Shown here: piece by piece, positions 33,636 through 41,712 of the stretch
Position numbering within the stretch: the first letter of the stretch is position 1
How the letters are laid out: each line of letters starts with the position of its first letter
DNA from: Owenweeksia sp965214115
GTDB taxonomy: Bacteria; Bacteroidota; Bacteroidia; Flavobacteriales; Schleiferiaceae
DNA length: 64,000 bases
NCBI GenBank assembly: GCA_965214115.1
Contig: CBDCAU010000002.1
Coordinates: 124,001-188,000, forward strand
Direction: 5' to 3'
Notes under the pieces: generated by a model
Told to the model about the DNA's origin: nothing
The model's database searches: none
Seen by the model: the letters and a program-made list of their open reading frames with translations, nothing else
Position numbers and translations under genes: made by a program

Positions 33636-33956
33636 TGAAAAACTCATACTAAAGCGAGTTGACTACAGATTGAAGTCATCTGAAAAAAGCCGTGCGAAAG
33701 TCTTTGGTTTACTGCTTTCTATTCTAAAAATTAACCGTCCGAAAATTGCAGACGGTTAAGAGGCAAACCGTTTCAGTTTGTAACGCTTTCTCATCCAACC
33801 CGTGACAAATTGTAACGCTTTCAAAATCCATAATCTTCTAAATTTCCCTGTGGAAAAATCCTCATAAAGCGCACCCGCTTGCCTTGCCCCCTCCCCTATT
33901 TTTCCGCATCTTTGTTCTCCTTTCCGCGAAAGCGAAAACCTTCCAAATTTTTTCAA
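33622..33956. other. Non-coding gap upstream of the BRO-type gene
   Basis: It holds a 9-bp hairpin stem (TTAACCGTC at 33731-33739, complement at 33751-33759), two direct copies of TTGTAACGCTTTC (near 33778 and 33810), and a likely promoter for the next gene: TTG at 33884-33886, a 20-base spacer, and CATCTTTG at 33907-33914 (one mismatch to TAnnTTTG). No gene is seen. Confidence 0.5.
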
Positions 33957-34808
33957 ATGGACCAAAAAACCGCCATCAAATTATTTCAAGAAAAGCAAAT
34001 CCGCACCCACTGGGATGACGAGGCAGAGAAGTGGTATTTTTCGGTGCAGGATGTGGTGCAAATTCTTAGCGATACCGTGGATGTCAAGGATTATATCAAA
34101 AAAATGAAACGGCGGGATGATGAGCTAAAATCCAACTGGGGGACAATTTGTCCCCTAGTTGAAATGGAGGCCGCCGATGGCAAACGCCGAAAGATTCAAG
34201 CCGCTGACACTGAGGGGCTTTTGCGGATTATCCAATCCATTCCCTCGCCAAAAGCCGAGCCTTTTAAACGCTGGCTGGCCAAAGTGGGGGCCGAAAGAGT
34301 GGAGGAAATCAACGACCCCGAACTCGGCTTCGACCGCCTGATGGAAACCTACCTGAAAAAAGGCTATTCCAAAAACTGGATAAACCAGCGGCTGAAAAGC
34401 ATCGAAGTGCGCAAGGAGCTGACCGACGAATGGGAAGAGCGCGGTGTGAAAAAAGGGATGGAATACGCTATTTTGACCAATGAAATCACAAAGGGCTGGA
34501 GCGGGTTTTCCGTCAAGGATTATAAAAATTACAAAGGGTTGAAAAAGGAAAATCTGCGCGACAATATGAGCAATTTGGAGCTGGTGCTCAATATGTTGGC
34601 GGAAGCGACCACCACCGAAATCAGCAAGGAAAAGAAACCCAAGGATTTCAACGAAAACAAAACCATCGCCCAGCAAGGCGGCACGATTGCGGGAAACACG
34701 CGCCGCGAAATCGAAGAGAAAACAGGCAAAAAAGTGGTGACCCAGCTTTCCGCGGAGAAGTTTCTTTCGGAAAAATCTATAAAAAATACCGAACCATTGG
34801 AAAGTTGA
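33957..34808 (+). CDS. BRO-N domain protein (phage antirepressor-like)
   Basis: 283 residues from ATG 33957 (MDQKTAIKLFQEKQIRTHWD). The BRO-N domain occupies about residues 8-110: EKWYFSVQDVVQILSDTVDV, DYIKKMKRRDDEL, then TEGLLRIIQSIPSPKAEPFK and RWLAKVGAERVEE. The C-terminal part (about 120-283) has GYSKNWINQRLKSIEVRKEL and TNEITKGWSGFSVKDYKNYK, as in the Bacteroidota members annotated as phage antirepressors. These are DNA-binding proteins of phage origin, also found as chromosomal orphans. Codons 60-68 (NWGTICPLV) are encoded exactly by a 27-bp palindrome (34134-34160). No other phage gene is nearby. Confidence 0.8.
   Translation: MDQKTAIKLFQEKQIRTHWDDEAEKWYFSVQDVVQILSDTVDVKDYIKKMKRRDDELKSNWGTICPLVEMEAADGKRRKIQAADTEGLLRIIQSIPSPKAEPFKRWLAKVGAERVEEINDPELGFDRLMETYLKKGYSKNWINQRLKSIEVRKELTDEWEERGVKKGMEYAILTNEITKGWSGFSVKDYKNYKGLKKENLRDNMSNLELVLNMLAEATTTEISKEKKPKDFNENKTIAQQGGTIAGNTRREIEEKTGKKVVTQLSAEKFLSEKSIKNTEPLES
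34134..34160. repeat. In-frame 27-bp palindrome in the BRO-type gene
   Basis: Left arm AACTGGGGGACAA, central T, right arm TTGTCCCCTAGTT; 12 of 13 arm positions pair. It spans exactly nine codons (60-68) of the gene. Confidence 0.8.
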
Positions 34809-34899
34809 GTAGGTGCAAAATTGGCACACGCTTTAAATTTTAGCGTTTGAATATAAGTTCGTTCCGTTTTGGAACTATCTGAAAGCGCATCGCACGGCT

Positions 34900-34929
34900 T
34901 TGCTCCTTCCGCCGTTTTCCGCAACTTTG
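34900..34929 (+). promoter_or_regulatory. Likely promoter of the first DUF1016 gene
   Basis: TTG (34900-34902), a 19-base spacer, and CAACTTTG (34922-34929), one mismatch to TTG-N19-TAnnTTTG. The GTG start lies 36 bases downstream. The genes at 33957 and 36282 have similar boxes (CATCTTTG and CACCTTTG). Confidence 0.5.
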
Positions 34930-34964
34930 TCGGTGTCTTCTTTCTTATAAAAAATTATTGAGCC

Positions 34965-35984
34965 GTGCCAGATTCCGTTTCCTCCCAAAACTTCCATTTC
35001 CAAATCATCGAACTGTTGCAGCGGGCGCGCAACCAAGTGGCGCGCGCCGTGAACCATACGATGATTTATACCTATTTTGAAATTGGCCGGCGGATAATGC
35101 AGGAAGAGCAAAATGGAATGCGCCGAGCGGAATACGGGCAAGAAATAATTGAAGGACTTTCGGATGTGTTAACGGCCGAATTTGGACGAGGATTTTCACG
35201 GGCTAACTTACAGAATATGAGGCAGTTTTACCTAACCTATCGAATTCGCCAGACAGTGTCTAGCGAATTACAGAAAAAAGACGAATCAGCATTATCCGCT
35301 AAATCTAAAAATGTAATTTCACAGACACCGTCTGTGAAATTGGAGGAAAAGGAACAAAAGGCATTGGAAAGCAATTCGGGTAAAACAATTCGCCAGACGC
35401 CGACTGGCGAATTGCAGAAAAAAGACGAAAAGGGAATTCAGCAGACACTGTCTGTCGAATTCAAATTGAGCTGGTCGCACTATTTAAAACTGATGCGAAT
35501 GGACGACGAAGCCGAACGAAAATTTTACGAAATAGAAGCCGCCAAAAACAACTGGAGCGTCCGCGAACTGCAACGGCAATACGACTCCGCCTTATATACT
35601 CGGCTGGCGCTGAGCCGCGACAAAAACAAAGTGAAAGAGCTTTCCGAAAAAGGCTTGCAGATTACCAAACCGCAGGACGTTATCAAAGACCCTTATATTT
35701 TGGAATTTCTCGGCCTGCCGGAGCGGCCGCACTATTCCGAGGGCGAATTGGAAGCGGAAATCATCGACAAACTGGAACATTTCCTTTTGGAACTCGGCTC
35801 GGGCTTCACCTTCGTGGCACGGCAAAAGCGCATCACTTTTGACGAAAAGCATTTCCGCATCGACTTGGTTTTTTACAACCGCATCTTGAATTGCTTCGTT
35901 TTGATTGACCTGAAAATCGGCGAACTGCAGCACCAAGACCTCGGCCAAATGCAGACCCGCCTGCCGGCCGGCAGGTGTATGTGA
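34965..35984 (+). CDS. DUF1016 (YhcG-like) PD-(D/E)XK nuclease-family protein, frameshifted near its end
   Basis: 339 residues from GTG 34965; a stop lies two codons upstream. DUF1016_N spans about residues 8-95 (IIELLQRARNQVARAVNHTM, YFEIGRRIMQEEQ, SRANLQNMRQFYLTY). Residues 93-165 are an expanded linker with four copies of an (I/V)xQTxSxEL-type unit, each encoded by a 27-bp palindrome. LSWSHYLKLMRMDDEAERKF then resumes the family sequence, and the nuclease domain has FEARQKRITF-like FVARQKRITFDEKHFRIDLV and CFVLIDLKIGELQHQDLGQM, with D...D-x-K residues. A 20-base insertion at 35956-35975 shifts the frame, so the last residues (TRLPAGRCM) are foreign. The true C-terminus is in the next entry. 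Members are often associated with DNA repair or defence loci; the exact activity is not settled. Confidence 0.8.
   Translation: MPDSVSSQNFHFQIIELLQRARNQVARAVNHTMIYTYFEIGRRIMQEEQNGMRRAEYGQEIIEGLSDVLTAEFGRGFSRANLQNMRQFYLTYRIRQTVSSELQKKDESALSAKSKNVISQTPSVKLEEKEQKALESNSGKTIRQTPTGELQKKDEKGIQQTLSVEFKLSWSHYLKLMRMDDEAERKFYEIEAAKNNWSVRELQRQYDSALYTRLALSRDKNKVKELSEKGLQITKPQDVIKDPYILEFLGLPERPHYSEGELEAEIIDKLEHFLLELGSGFTFVARQKRITFDEKHFRIDLVFYNRILNCFVLIDLKIGELQHQDLGQMQTRLPAGRCM
35243..35461. repeat. Four in-frame 27-bp palindromes in the DUF1016 linker
   Basis: Copies at 35243-35269, 35315-35341, 35387-35413 and 35435-35461; starts are 72, 72 and 48 bases apart. Each has 13-bp arms, one central base and AATT at both ends. 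Left arms are AATTCGCCAGACA, AATTTCACAGACA, AATTCGCCAGACG and AATTCAGCAGACA. Arm mismatches are 1, 1, 1 and 2. Spacers after copies 1 and 3 are alike (CAGAAAAAAGACGAA). Confidence 0.9.
35956..35975. mobile_element. 20-bp palindromic insertion
   Basis: CCCGCCTGCCGGCCGGCAGG, containing the perfect 16-bp palindrome CCTGCCGGCCGGCAGG (35960-35975). Removing it restores the frame as CAA ATG CAG ATG TAT GTG AAC TAC, the normal family sequence QMQMYVNYYD. No transposase or target duplication is visible at this size. Confidence 0.7.
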
Positions 35985-36181
35985 ACTACTATGACCGCGA
36001 GATGAAGCTGGAACGCGAGAACAAAACCATCGGGATGGTGCTCTGTCAAAACAAAAGCGAATCCGTGGTGGAATACACGCTGCCGGAGGATAACGAGCAA
36101 ATTTTTGCCAGTAAATACAAAACGGTGCTGCCCAGCAAAAAAGAACTCAAGTCCCTGATTTCGATGGAGAATAATTCTTGA
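35975..36181 (+). pseudogene. C-terminal end of the first DUF1016 protein, out of frame
   Basis: A 68-residue frame with the expected end of a DUF1016 nuclease domain: MYVNYYDREMKLERENKTIG, MVLCQNKSESVVEYTLPEDN, then EQIFASKYKTVLPSKKELKS. It is separated from the upstream part only by the 20-base palindromic insertion. On its own it lacks the catalytic core and is unlikely to function. Confidence 0.75.
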
Positions 36182-36210
36182 TAAATGGTGGAAAACCCAG
36201 CCGCTTCCGC

Positions 36211-36242
36211 TTGATTGGCTCTTCCATTTTTCCCCACCTTTG
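36211..36242 (+). promoter_or_regulatory. Likely promoter of the UvrD-type helicase gene
   Basis: TTG at 36211-36213 (or 36215-36217) and CACCTTTG at 36235-36242, one mismatch to TAnnTTTG; spacers 21 or 17. The start codon is 40 bases downstream. Confidence 0.4.
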
Positions 36243-36281
36243 CACTCCCTTTTTTTATAAAAAAATCCCTGAAAATTTCTT

Positions 36282-38639
36282 GTGCAGGATTATCTAAAAC
36301 AACTCAACGACCCCCAACGAGAAGCCGTCACCGCCACCGACGGTCCCGTGATGGTCATTGCCGGAGCAGGCTCGGGCAAGACGCGGGCGCTCACGTTTCG
36401 CATCGCGTATTTGATGGACGAAAAAAAGGTGGACCCGTTCAATATTTTGGCGCTGACGTTTACCAACAAGGCCGCGCGGGAAATGAAAGACCGCATCGGC
36501 AAAATTGTGGGGACGGAGGCGAAAAACCTGTGGATGGGCACGTTCCACTCGGTGTTTGCGCGGCTGTTGCGGATTGAGGGCAGCCGCCTCGGCTACCCGT
36601 CCAACTTCACGATTTACGATGCCGAGGATTCCAAAAAAGCCATCGCCAACGTGGTGAAGGAACTGAGCTTGGACAAGGATATTTATAAAACCAACAACGT
36701 TTCGCGGCGGATTTCCGCTTTCAAAAACGGCCTGATAACCCCCGCCGAATACGAGCGCAGCCCCGATTTGCAAGAACACGACGCGGCCGCGCGGATGCCG
36801 CAGATGGGCGAGATTTACCGAGCCTATTGGGAGAAAAATTTCCGCGCCGGCGCGATGGATTTCGACGATTTGCTCCTCAACACCTTTATATTGTTAAAGA
36901 AATTTCCTGAGGTTTTGGCCAAGTACCAAGACCGGTTCCGCTACATTTTGGTGGACGAGTATCAGGATACCAACCATGCGCAGTATCTTATTATAAAAGC
37001 ACTTAGCAACCGCTACGAAAACATTTGCGTGGTGGGCGACGACGCGCAAAGTATCTATGCGTTTCGTGGGGCGAACATCCAGAACATCCTCAATTTTCAG
37101 CGGGATTACGACAATGTGAAGGTGTTCAAATTGGAACAGAACTACCGCAGTACCAAGAACATAGTGGGCGCGGCCAACAGCCTCATCCAAAAAAACCGCG
37201 ACCAACTGACCAAGCAAGTGTGGACGGCCAACGACAGCGGCCAAAAGCTGGAACTGCACAAGCTGGTGAGCGACAACGACGAGGCCAATTTTGTGGCGCG
37301 CACCATCTGGGAGCGGCAGATGAACGAGAAGCTGGACTACCAGCAATTCGCCATTTTATATCGGACGAACGCCCAAAGCCGCGCGCTGGAAGATGCCTTG
37401 CGCCGAAAAAATATTCCCTATCGGATTTACGGCGGGCTGTCTTTTTATCAACGAAAAGAGGTGAAGGATTTGCTCGCCTATTTCCGCCTGACGGTGAACC
37501 AAAACGACGAGGAGGCTTTCCGCCGCGTCATCAATTATCCCAAGCGCGGCATCGGTTTGACGACGATTGAAAAGCTGACGGTGTTCGCCAATTTGCAAGG
37601 AAAAAGTCTGTGGGAAATCTGTGAGAATTTGGCTTTTCACGCCGCTGCGGCGGGAATCAACGCGGGTACGGCGCGGAAAATCCAAGAGTTTGTTACGAAA
37701 ATTCAAAGCTACCAAGTCATTGCTAATGAGGGCGATGCGTTTGACGTGGCGGAACACATCGCCAAGACGAGTGGTCTCATCAAAGAACTGAACGAGGACA
37801 AAACGCCGGAGGGGATTTCGCGCTACGAAAACATTCAGGAGCTGTTGAATTCCGTGAAAGAATTTGCCGAAGAGCAAAAAGAAACCGAGGACGGCGACTC
37901 GAATTTGGGCACTTTTATGGAAGACATCGCCCTCATCACCGACCGCGACACCGACGACCCGAACGACCAAAACCGCGTGTCGCTGATGACCATCCACCTC
38001 GCCAAGGGGCTGGAATTTCCGGTGGTTTTTGTGGTGGGATTGGAGGAAAACCTCTTCCCCTCGATGATGAGCGTGAACAGCCGCGCCGATTTGGAGGAGG
38101 AGCGGCGGCTGTTTTACGTGGCGCTCACACGTGCCGAGCAAGCGGCGTACCTCACTTATACTCAGATGCGTTACCGCTGGGGCAAGCTCATCGACTGCGA
38201 GCCGAGCCGCTTTTTGGAAGAAATCGACGAACAGTTTCTCGATGTGAAAGTGCCGGAATTTTCGCCTTATTTGGATGCCGATTTGGGCACGGACGGTTTT
38301 CCCGAACGGAAGAATTTTTCCAATGGAAATGGCTACGGAAAGAACAAATTTTCCCGTCAAAAACGCACGGTAAAAAAAGCCAGCGAGCCGCCCCGCAAAA
38401 CCATCCCGCCCAAGCGGAATATGAAGCGGGTGGACCACACCGCCACTTACGAGGGCAACTTTTCCGCCCTCACCGACGTTGCGGAGGGCGAAAAAGTGAA
38501 GCACCAGCGCTTCGGCTTCGGTCAAGTCATCGGTACGGAAGGCGCCGCCGCCCAGAAAAAAGCCATCATCGACTTCGAAAATGTGGGGGAGAAAAAATTA
38601 TTGTTGAAGTTTGCAAAGTTGGAGAGGGTGGAGAATTAG
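36282..38639 (+). CDS. UvrD/PcrA-family ATP-dependent DNA helicase
   Basis: 785 residues from GTG 36282. Superfamily 1A 3'-5' helicase for repair and removal of proteins from DNA. Motif Ia/Q LNDPQREAVTATDG, Walker A VIAGAGSGKTRAL, TFTNKAAREMKDRI, Walker B ILVDEYQDTNHAQY, motif III VVGDDAQSIYAFRGA, motif IV LEQNYRSTKNIV, motif V SLMTIHLAKGLEFPVVFVVG, and motif VI RRLFYVALTRAEQ are all present. A basic linker (about 665-715) leads to the C-terminal VKHQRFGFGQVIGTEG domain, which in PcrA binds RNA polymerase. Length and order are typical. Whether it is PcrA or UvrD by name is arbitrary in this phylum. Confidence 0.93.
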   Translation: MQDYLKQLNDPQREAVTATDGPVMVIAGAGSGKTRALTFRIAYLMDEKKVDPFNILALTFTNKAAREMKDRIGKIVGTEAKNLWMGTFHSVFARLLRIEGSRLGYPSNFTIYDAEDSKKAIANVVKELSLDKDIYKTNNVSRRISAFKNGLITPAEYERSPDLQEHDAAARMPQMGEIYRAYWEKNFRAGAMDFDDLLLNTFILLKKFPEVLAKYQDRFRYILVDEYQDTNHAQYLIIKALSNRYENICVVGDDAQSIYAFRGANIQNILNFQRDYDNVKVFKLEQNYRSTKNIVGAANSLIQKNRDQLTKQVWTANDSGQKLELHKLVSDNDEANFVARTIWERQMNEKLDYQQFAILYRTNAQSRALEDALRRKNIPYRIYGGLSFYQRKEVKDLLAYFRLTVNQNDEEAFRRVINYPKRGIGLTTIEKLTVFANLQGKSLWEICENLAFHAAAAGINAGTARKIQEFVTKIQSYQVIANEGDAFDVAEHIAKTSGLIKELNEDKTPEGISRYENIQELLNSVKEFAEEQKETEDGDSNLGTFMEDIALITDRDTDDPNDQNRVSLMTIHLAKGLEFPVVFVVGLEENLFPSMMSVNSRADLEEERRLFYVALTRAEQAAYLTYTQMRYRWGKLIDCEPSRFLEEIDEQFLDVKVPEFSPYLDADLGTDGFPERKNFSNGNGYGKNKFSRQKRTVKKASEPPRKTIPPKRNMKRVDHTATYEGNFSALTDVAEGEKVKHQRFGFGQVIGTEGAAAQKKAIIDFENVGEKKLLLKFAKLERVEN

Positions 38640-38919
38640 GAGAAAAGTCCACAGACAACAGTCGATAGTCCACAGCCTGTGTGGGAAATGGCGGTGGAAA
38701 ATTGCGGTGCTGGCCCCCTATCCCCCGAAGGGGGGAAATTGGAGTAGAAAATAGGAGTTTGAAATTTGCAATCTTCGGTTTGGAAAAAGTGAGTTCGGAG
38801 CCAGCTCCCCTCCTTGCAAAGGAGGGGTGGATTTTGAGCTTTAGCGAGAAAGACGGGGTGGTAATGCGCGCTGTTATAGTTCAAAATGCAATCGTTTTTA
38901 ACAATAATAAAACTGAGAA
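38640..38919. repeat. Non-coding gap with short dispersed stems
   Basis: It contains CCCCCTATCCCCCGAAGGGG near 38707 and CTCCCCTCCTTGCAAAGGAG with GGGTGG near 38807; the second matches in form the stems at 57190-57215 and 57381-57412. No gene is seen. Confidence 0.5.
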
Positions 38920-39465
38920 ATGAAGAAGTCTAAATTACTTCTAACCAAAGTATTTATCCTTATGAGTATTTTCTCATTTGGACAAAAAGATTTCAAATGG
39001 GATGTTATTATAGATTCATTGGTAAGCGACAAATCTCAGTTGTACTCAAAGACAAAATTGTTCATCGCAGAAACTTGGAACTCAGCACAAAACGTAATTC
39101 AGAACGATGACAAAGAAGCGGGAATTATTCTTATTAAAGGTCTTAGTAGTCAGAATCTTTATTATCAGTTAAATGACCACAAATGGACTTTCAATTATAC
39201 AATCAAGTTTTTAATGAAGAATAATAGATGTAGAATTATAATTGATGATGTCTATTGCTCTTCGGCCAAAACTGGTCAGTACGAGTGGCCTTATATGCCC
39301 GTAAGTGATTCCTACCCACAATCAAAAGGCTATAAAATTACGGGGGTAAATGAAGAAAGATATTTGACGATTATGACATCGCTTAAAGAAGAGTTGCAAG
39401 GAATTGTTGATTCATATTCAAACGCCGTAAAAAAGCCCTTAATAAAAAATGAATCGGACTGGTAA
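38920..39465 (+). CDS. DUF4468 domain protein, secreted or periplasmic
   Basis: 181 residues. A signal peptide (LLLTKVFILMSIFSFGQ, cleavage near residue 21) is followed by a DUF4468-like domain with TBP-like fold: SQLYSKTKLFIAETWNSAQN, VIQNDDKEAGIILIKG, then FNYTIKFLMKNNRCRIIIDD. Such proteins are frequent in Bacteroidota and have no known activity. It is markedly AT-rich compared with the genes on either side, suggesting later arrival or weaker constraint. Confidence 0.7.
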   Translation: MKKSKLLLTKVFILMSIFSFGQKDFKWDVIIDSLVSDKSQLYSKTKLFIAETWNSAQNVIQNDDKEAGIILIKGLSSQNLYYQLNDHKWTFNYTIKFLMKNNRCRIIIDDVYCSSAKTGQYEWPYMPVSDSYPQSKGYKITGVNEERYLTIMTSLKEELQGIVDSYSNAVKKPLIKNESDW

Positions 39466-39647
39466 AATAAAGTATCAATAAAATTGTAAAAGTCTTTGCC
39501 AAAAATATTTTTTTTGATGTAGAAAACATTTGCTCTTTTAATGGTTTTTTTGATTTAAAACCTTAAAATTTATTCATCATTTCGAGTTTCATATTTAGAA
39601 TGTAAAAAACCTTGAACTCGAAACATTGAACTTTGAACAAAAAAATT

Positions 39648-40301
39648 ATGACTTACAACACCTCCCGCCCCAAGCTCATCATCCCCGAGTACGGGCGCCA
39701 AGTGCAGAAGATGGCCGACTATCTTCTCACCATCGAAGACCGCGAAAAGCGCAACGAACAAGCGCAGGCCGTGATTGACATTATGGGGATTCTCAACCCG
39801 CAAGTGCGTGATGTTGAGGATTTTAAGCATAAGCTGTGGGACCATCTGATGATTATGAGCGACTTCCGTTTGGATGTGGATGCGCCCTATCCGCTGCCGA
39901 AGCGCGAGCAATTTCAGGAGAAGCCGCAGCCGATGCCGTACCCGCCGAATTACCGCAAGTATCGCCATTACGGCCACGTCATCCGCGAGATGATAAAATA
40001 CGCCACGGAACAAGAGGCGGGCGAGCGCAAAGAACAGCTCAAAATGGCCATTGCGAATCATATGAAAAAAATCTACCTGATTTGGAACAAAGACACGGTG
40101 GATGACGAGGTGATTTTGCAAGAAATGAATGAACTGGCGGAGGGCAAATTGGAGTTGGATGAAATGGACTTAAAAGACAAAAGAGAATTGGTAGGAAGAA
40201 CCAATAAAAATTATAAAAACAAAGGCCGGAATTATAAAAATAAAGGCCAAAACAAGGGGCGGAATTATAAAAATAAAGGCCGCAATTACCGCAAAAACTG
40301 A
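39648..40301 (+). CDS. DUF4290 domain protein with Asn/Lys/Gly repeat tail
   Basis: 217 residues from ATG 39648; a TTG 15 bases upstream is less likely. The DUF4290 domain fills residues 1-175: MTYNTSRPKLIIPEYGRQVQ, then DPYPLPKREQF-like (APYPLPKREQFQEKPQPM) and GHVIREMIKYATEQ, and HMKKIYLIWNKDTVDDEV. The last 30 residues are imperfect repeats of NYKNKGR/Q, encoded by repeats of about 24 bases. The gene family is restricted to Bacteroidota and often precedes murA, as here (9 bases to the next start); function unknown. It may be involved in envelope growth by context only. Confidence 0.85.
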   Translation: MTYNTSRPKLIIPEYGRQVQKMADYLLTIEDREKRNEQAQAVIDIMGILNPQVRDVEDFKHKLWDHLMIMSDFRLDVDAPYPLPKREQFQEKPQPMPYPPNYRKYRHYGHVIREMIKYATEQEAGERKEQLKMAIANHMKKIYLIWNKDTVDDEVILQEMNELAEGKLELDEMDLKDKRELVGRTNKNYKNKGRNYKNKGQNKGRNYKNKGRNYRKN

Positions 40302-40310
40302 TAGAATAAA

Positions 40311-40769
40311 TTGGGAACTTTTCAGATAACGGGCGGCAAAAAACTGAGCGGCGACATTACGCCGCAGGGCGCCAAAAACGAGGCGCTGCAAGTCATCTGC
40401 GCGGTGCTGTTGACCCCCGAAAAAGTGGTCATCGAAAACGTGCCCGACATCAGGGACGTAAATAAATTGATTGACATTTTGGCCGATTTGGGTGTGAAAG
40501 TGCAGCGCAAAGGCACGGGCGTTTTCAGCTTCCAAGCCGATGATGTCAATTTGGAATATCTTGAATCTCAGGAATTTAAACAAAAAGGCGGCGCGCTGCG
40601 CGGTTCGATAATGATTGTGGGGCCGCTGTTGGCGCGCTTTGGCAAAGGCTACATCCCGAAGCCGGGGGGCGACAAAATCGGGCGGCGGCGGCTGGACACG
40701 CATTTTATCGGTTTCCAAAGCTGGGCGCCAAATTCCGCTACAATCCCGATGAGAGTTTTTACGGAGTAG
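40311..40769 (+). pseudogene. murA: MurA (UDP-GlcNAc enolpyruvyl transferase), 5' part of a frameshifted gene
   Basis: First committed enzyme of peptidoglycan synthesis. This part begins at TTG 40311, the only start after the preceding stop, and gives GTFQITGGKKLSGDITPQGA and KNEALQVICAVLLTPEKVVI. The active-site loop reads PKPGGDKIGRRRLDTH: the residue equal to Cys115 of E. coli MurA is Asp, the form that resists fosfomycin in other bacteria. After HFIGFQ the frame is lost. One more A in the run at 40717-40719 (CCAAAG to CCAAAAG) restores LGAKFRYNPDESFYGVEGSL and joins the next entry. Because murA is essential, a sequencing error or very recent mutation is more likely than an old pseudogene. 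Confidence 0.9.
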
Positions 40770-40777
40770 AAGGTTCG

Positions 40778-41614
40778 TTGTCAGGCACTTATATGTTGCT
40801 GGACGAAGCCTCGGTAACGGGAACGGCCAACATCGTGATGGCGGCCGTTTTGGCGGAAGGCACGACCACGATTTACAACGCGGCTTGCGAACCCTATCTG
40901 CAACAGCTTTGCAAAATGCTCAACAGAATGGGCGCGAAAATCAGCGGCGTCGGTTCCAATCTTCTCAAAATAGAAGGCGTAAAAGAACTGGGCGGCTGCA
41001 CCCACCGCATCTTGCCAGATATGATTGAAATCGGCTCGTGGATTGGGATGGCGGCGATGACGCGCTCGGATTTGACCATTAAAAATGTGAGCTACGAAGA
41101 TTTGGGCGTGATTCCGCAGGTGTTTCAAAAAATGGGGATTGAATTGGAACGCCGAAACGACGACATCCACGTGGCAGCGCAGGAACATTATGAAATTCAG
41201 ACGTTTATCGACGGTTCGATAATGACGATTGCTGATGCGCCGTGGCCCGGTTTCACGCCGGATTTGCTGAGCATCGCGCTGGTGGTGGCCACGCAGGCCA
41301 AAGGCACGGTATTGATTCACCAAAAGATGTTTGAGAGCCGCCTGTTTTTCGTCGATAAACTCATTGATATGGGAGCGCAAATAATCCTCTGCGACCCACA
41401 CCGCGCCACGGTCGTAGGTTTGAACCACCAAACGCCGCTGAAAGCCACCACGATGACCAGCCCCGACATCCGCGCGGGAATTTCGCTTTTGATTGCGGCG
41501 CTGAGCGCGGACGGAACGAGCACCATCCACAACATCGAACAAATCGACCGTGGTTATCAAAATATTGACGAACGATTGCGGCGTGTGGGCGCGGATATTG
41601 TGCGGATTGCTTAG
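40778..41614 (+). pseudogene. murA: MurA, 3' part of the frameshifted gene
   Basis: 278 residues in the +1-shifted frame, without a natural start: the frame is open back to the deletion point at about 40718. It contains SGTYMLLDEASVTGTANIVM, GCTHRILPDMIEIGSWIGMA, and the C-terminal FVDKLIDMGAQIILCDPHRA and DIRAGISLLIAALSADGTST, which complete the two-domain inside-out alpha/beta barrel. Together with the preceding part the length is about 435 residues, normal for MurA. Confidence 0.9.
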
Positions 41615-41712
41615 TTTTGTGGGAATCCGCCATCCAAAAAGAGGCGGATTTTTTAGCTCAAACAACCGTGGCACAATTCTTTAAATAAATTAACGAACGA
41701 AAAAACATTCAA

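Noticed and set aside
37356..38525. 389-codon minus-strand frame opposite the helicase
   Set aside because: Antisense shadow of the UvrD-type gene with all helicase motifs on the other strand.
38640..38923. Short open frames in the gap after the helicase gene
   Set aside because: They run through repeat stems and show no protein-like pattern.
40711..40778. Programmed frameshift in murA
   Set aside because: No slippery heptamer or strong downstream structure; a one-base deletion in an A-run is the simpler reading.
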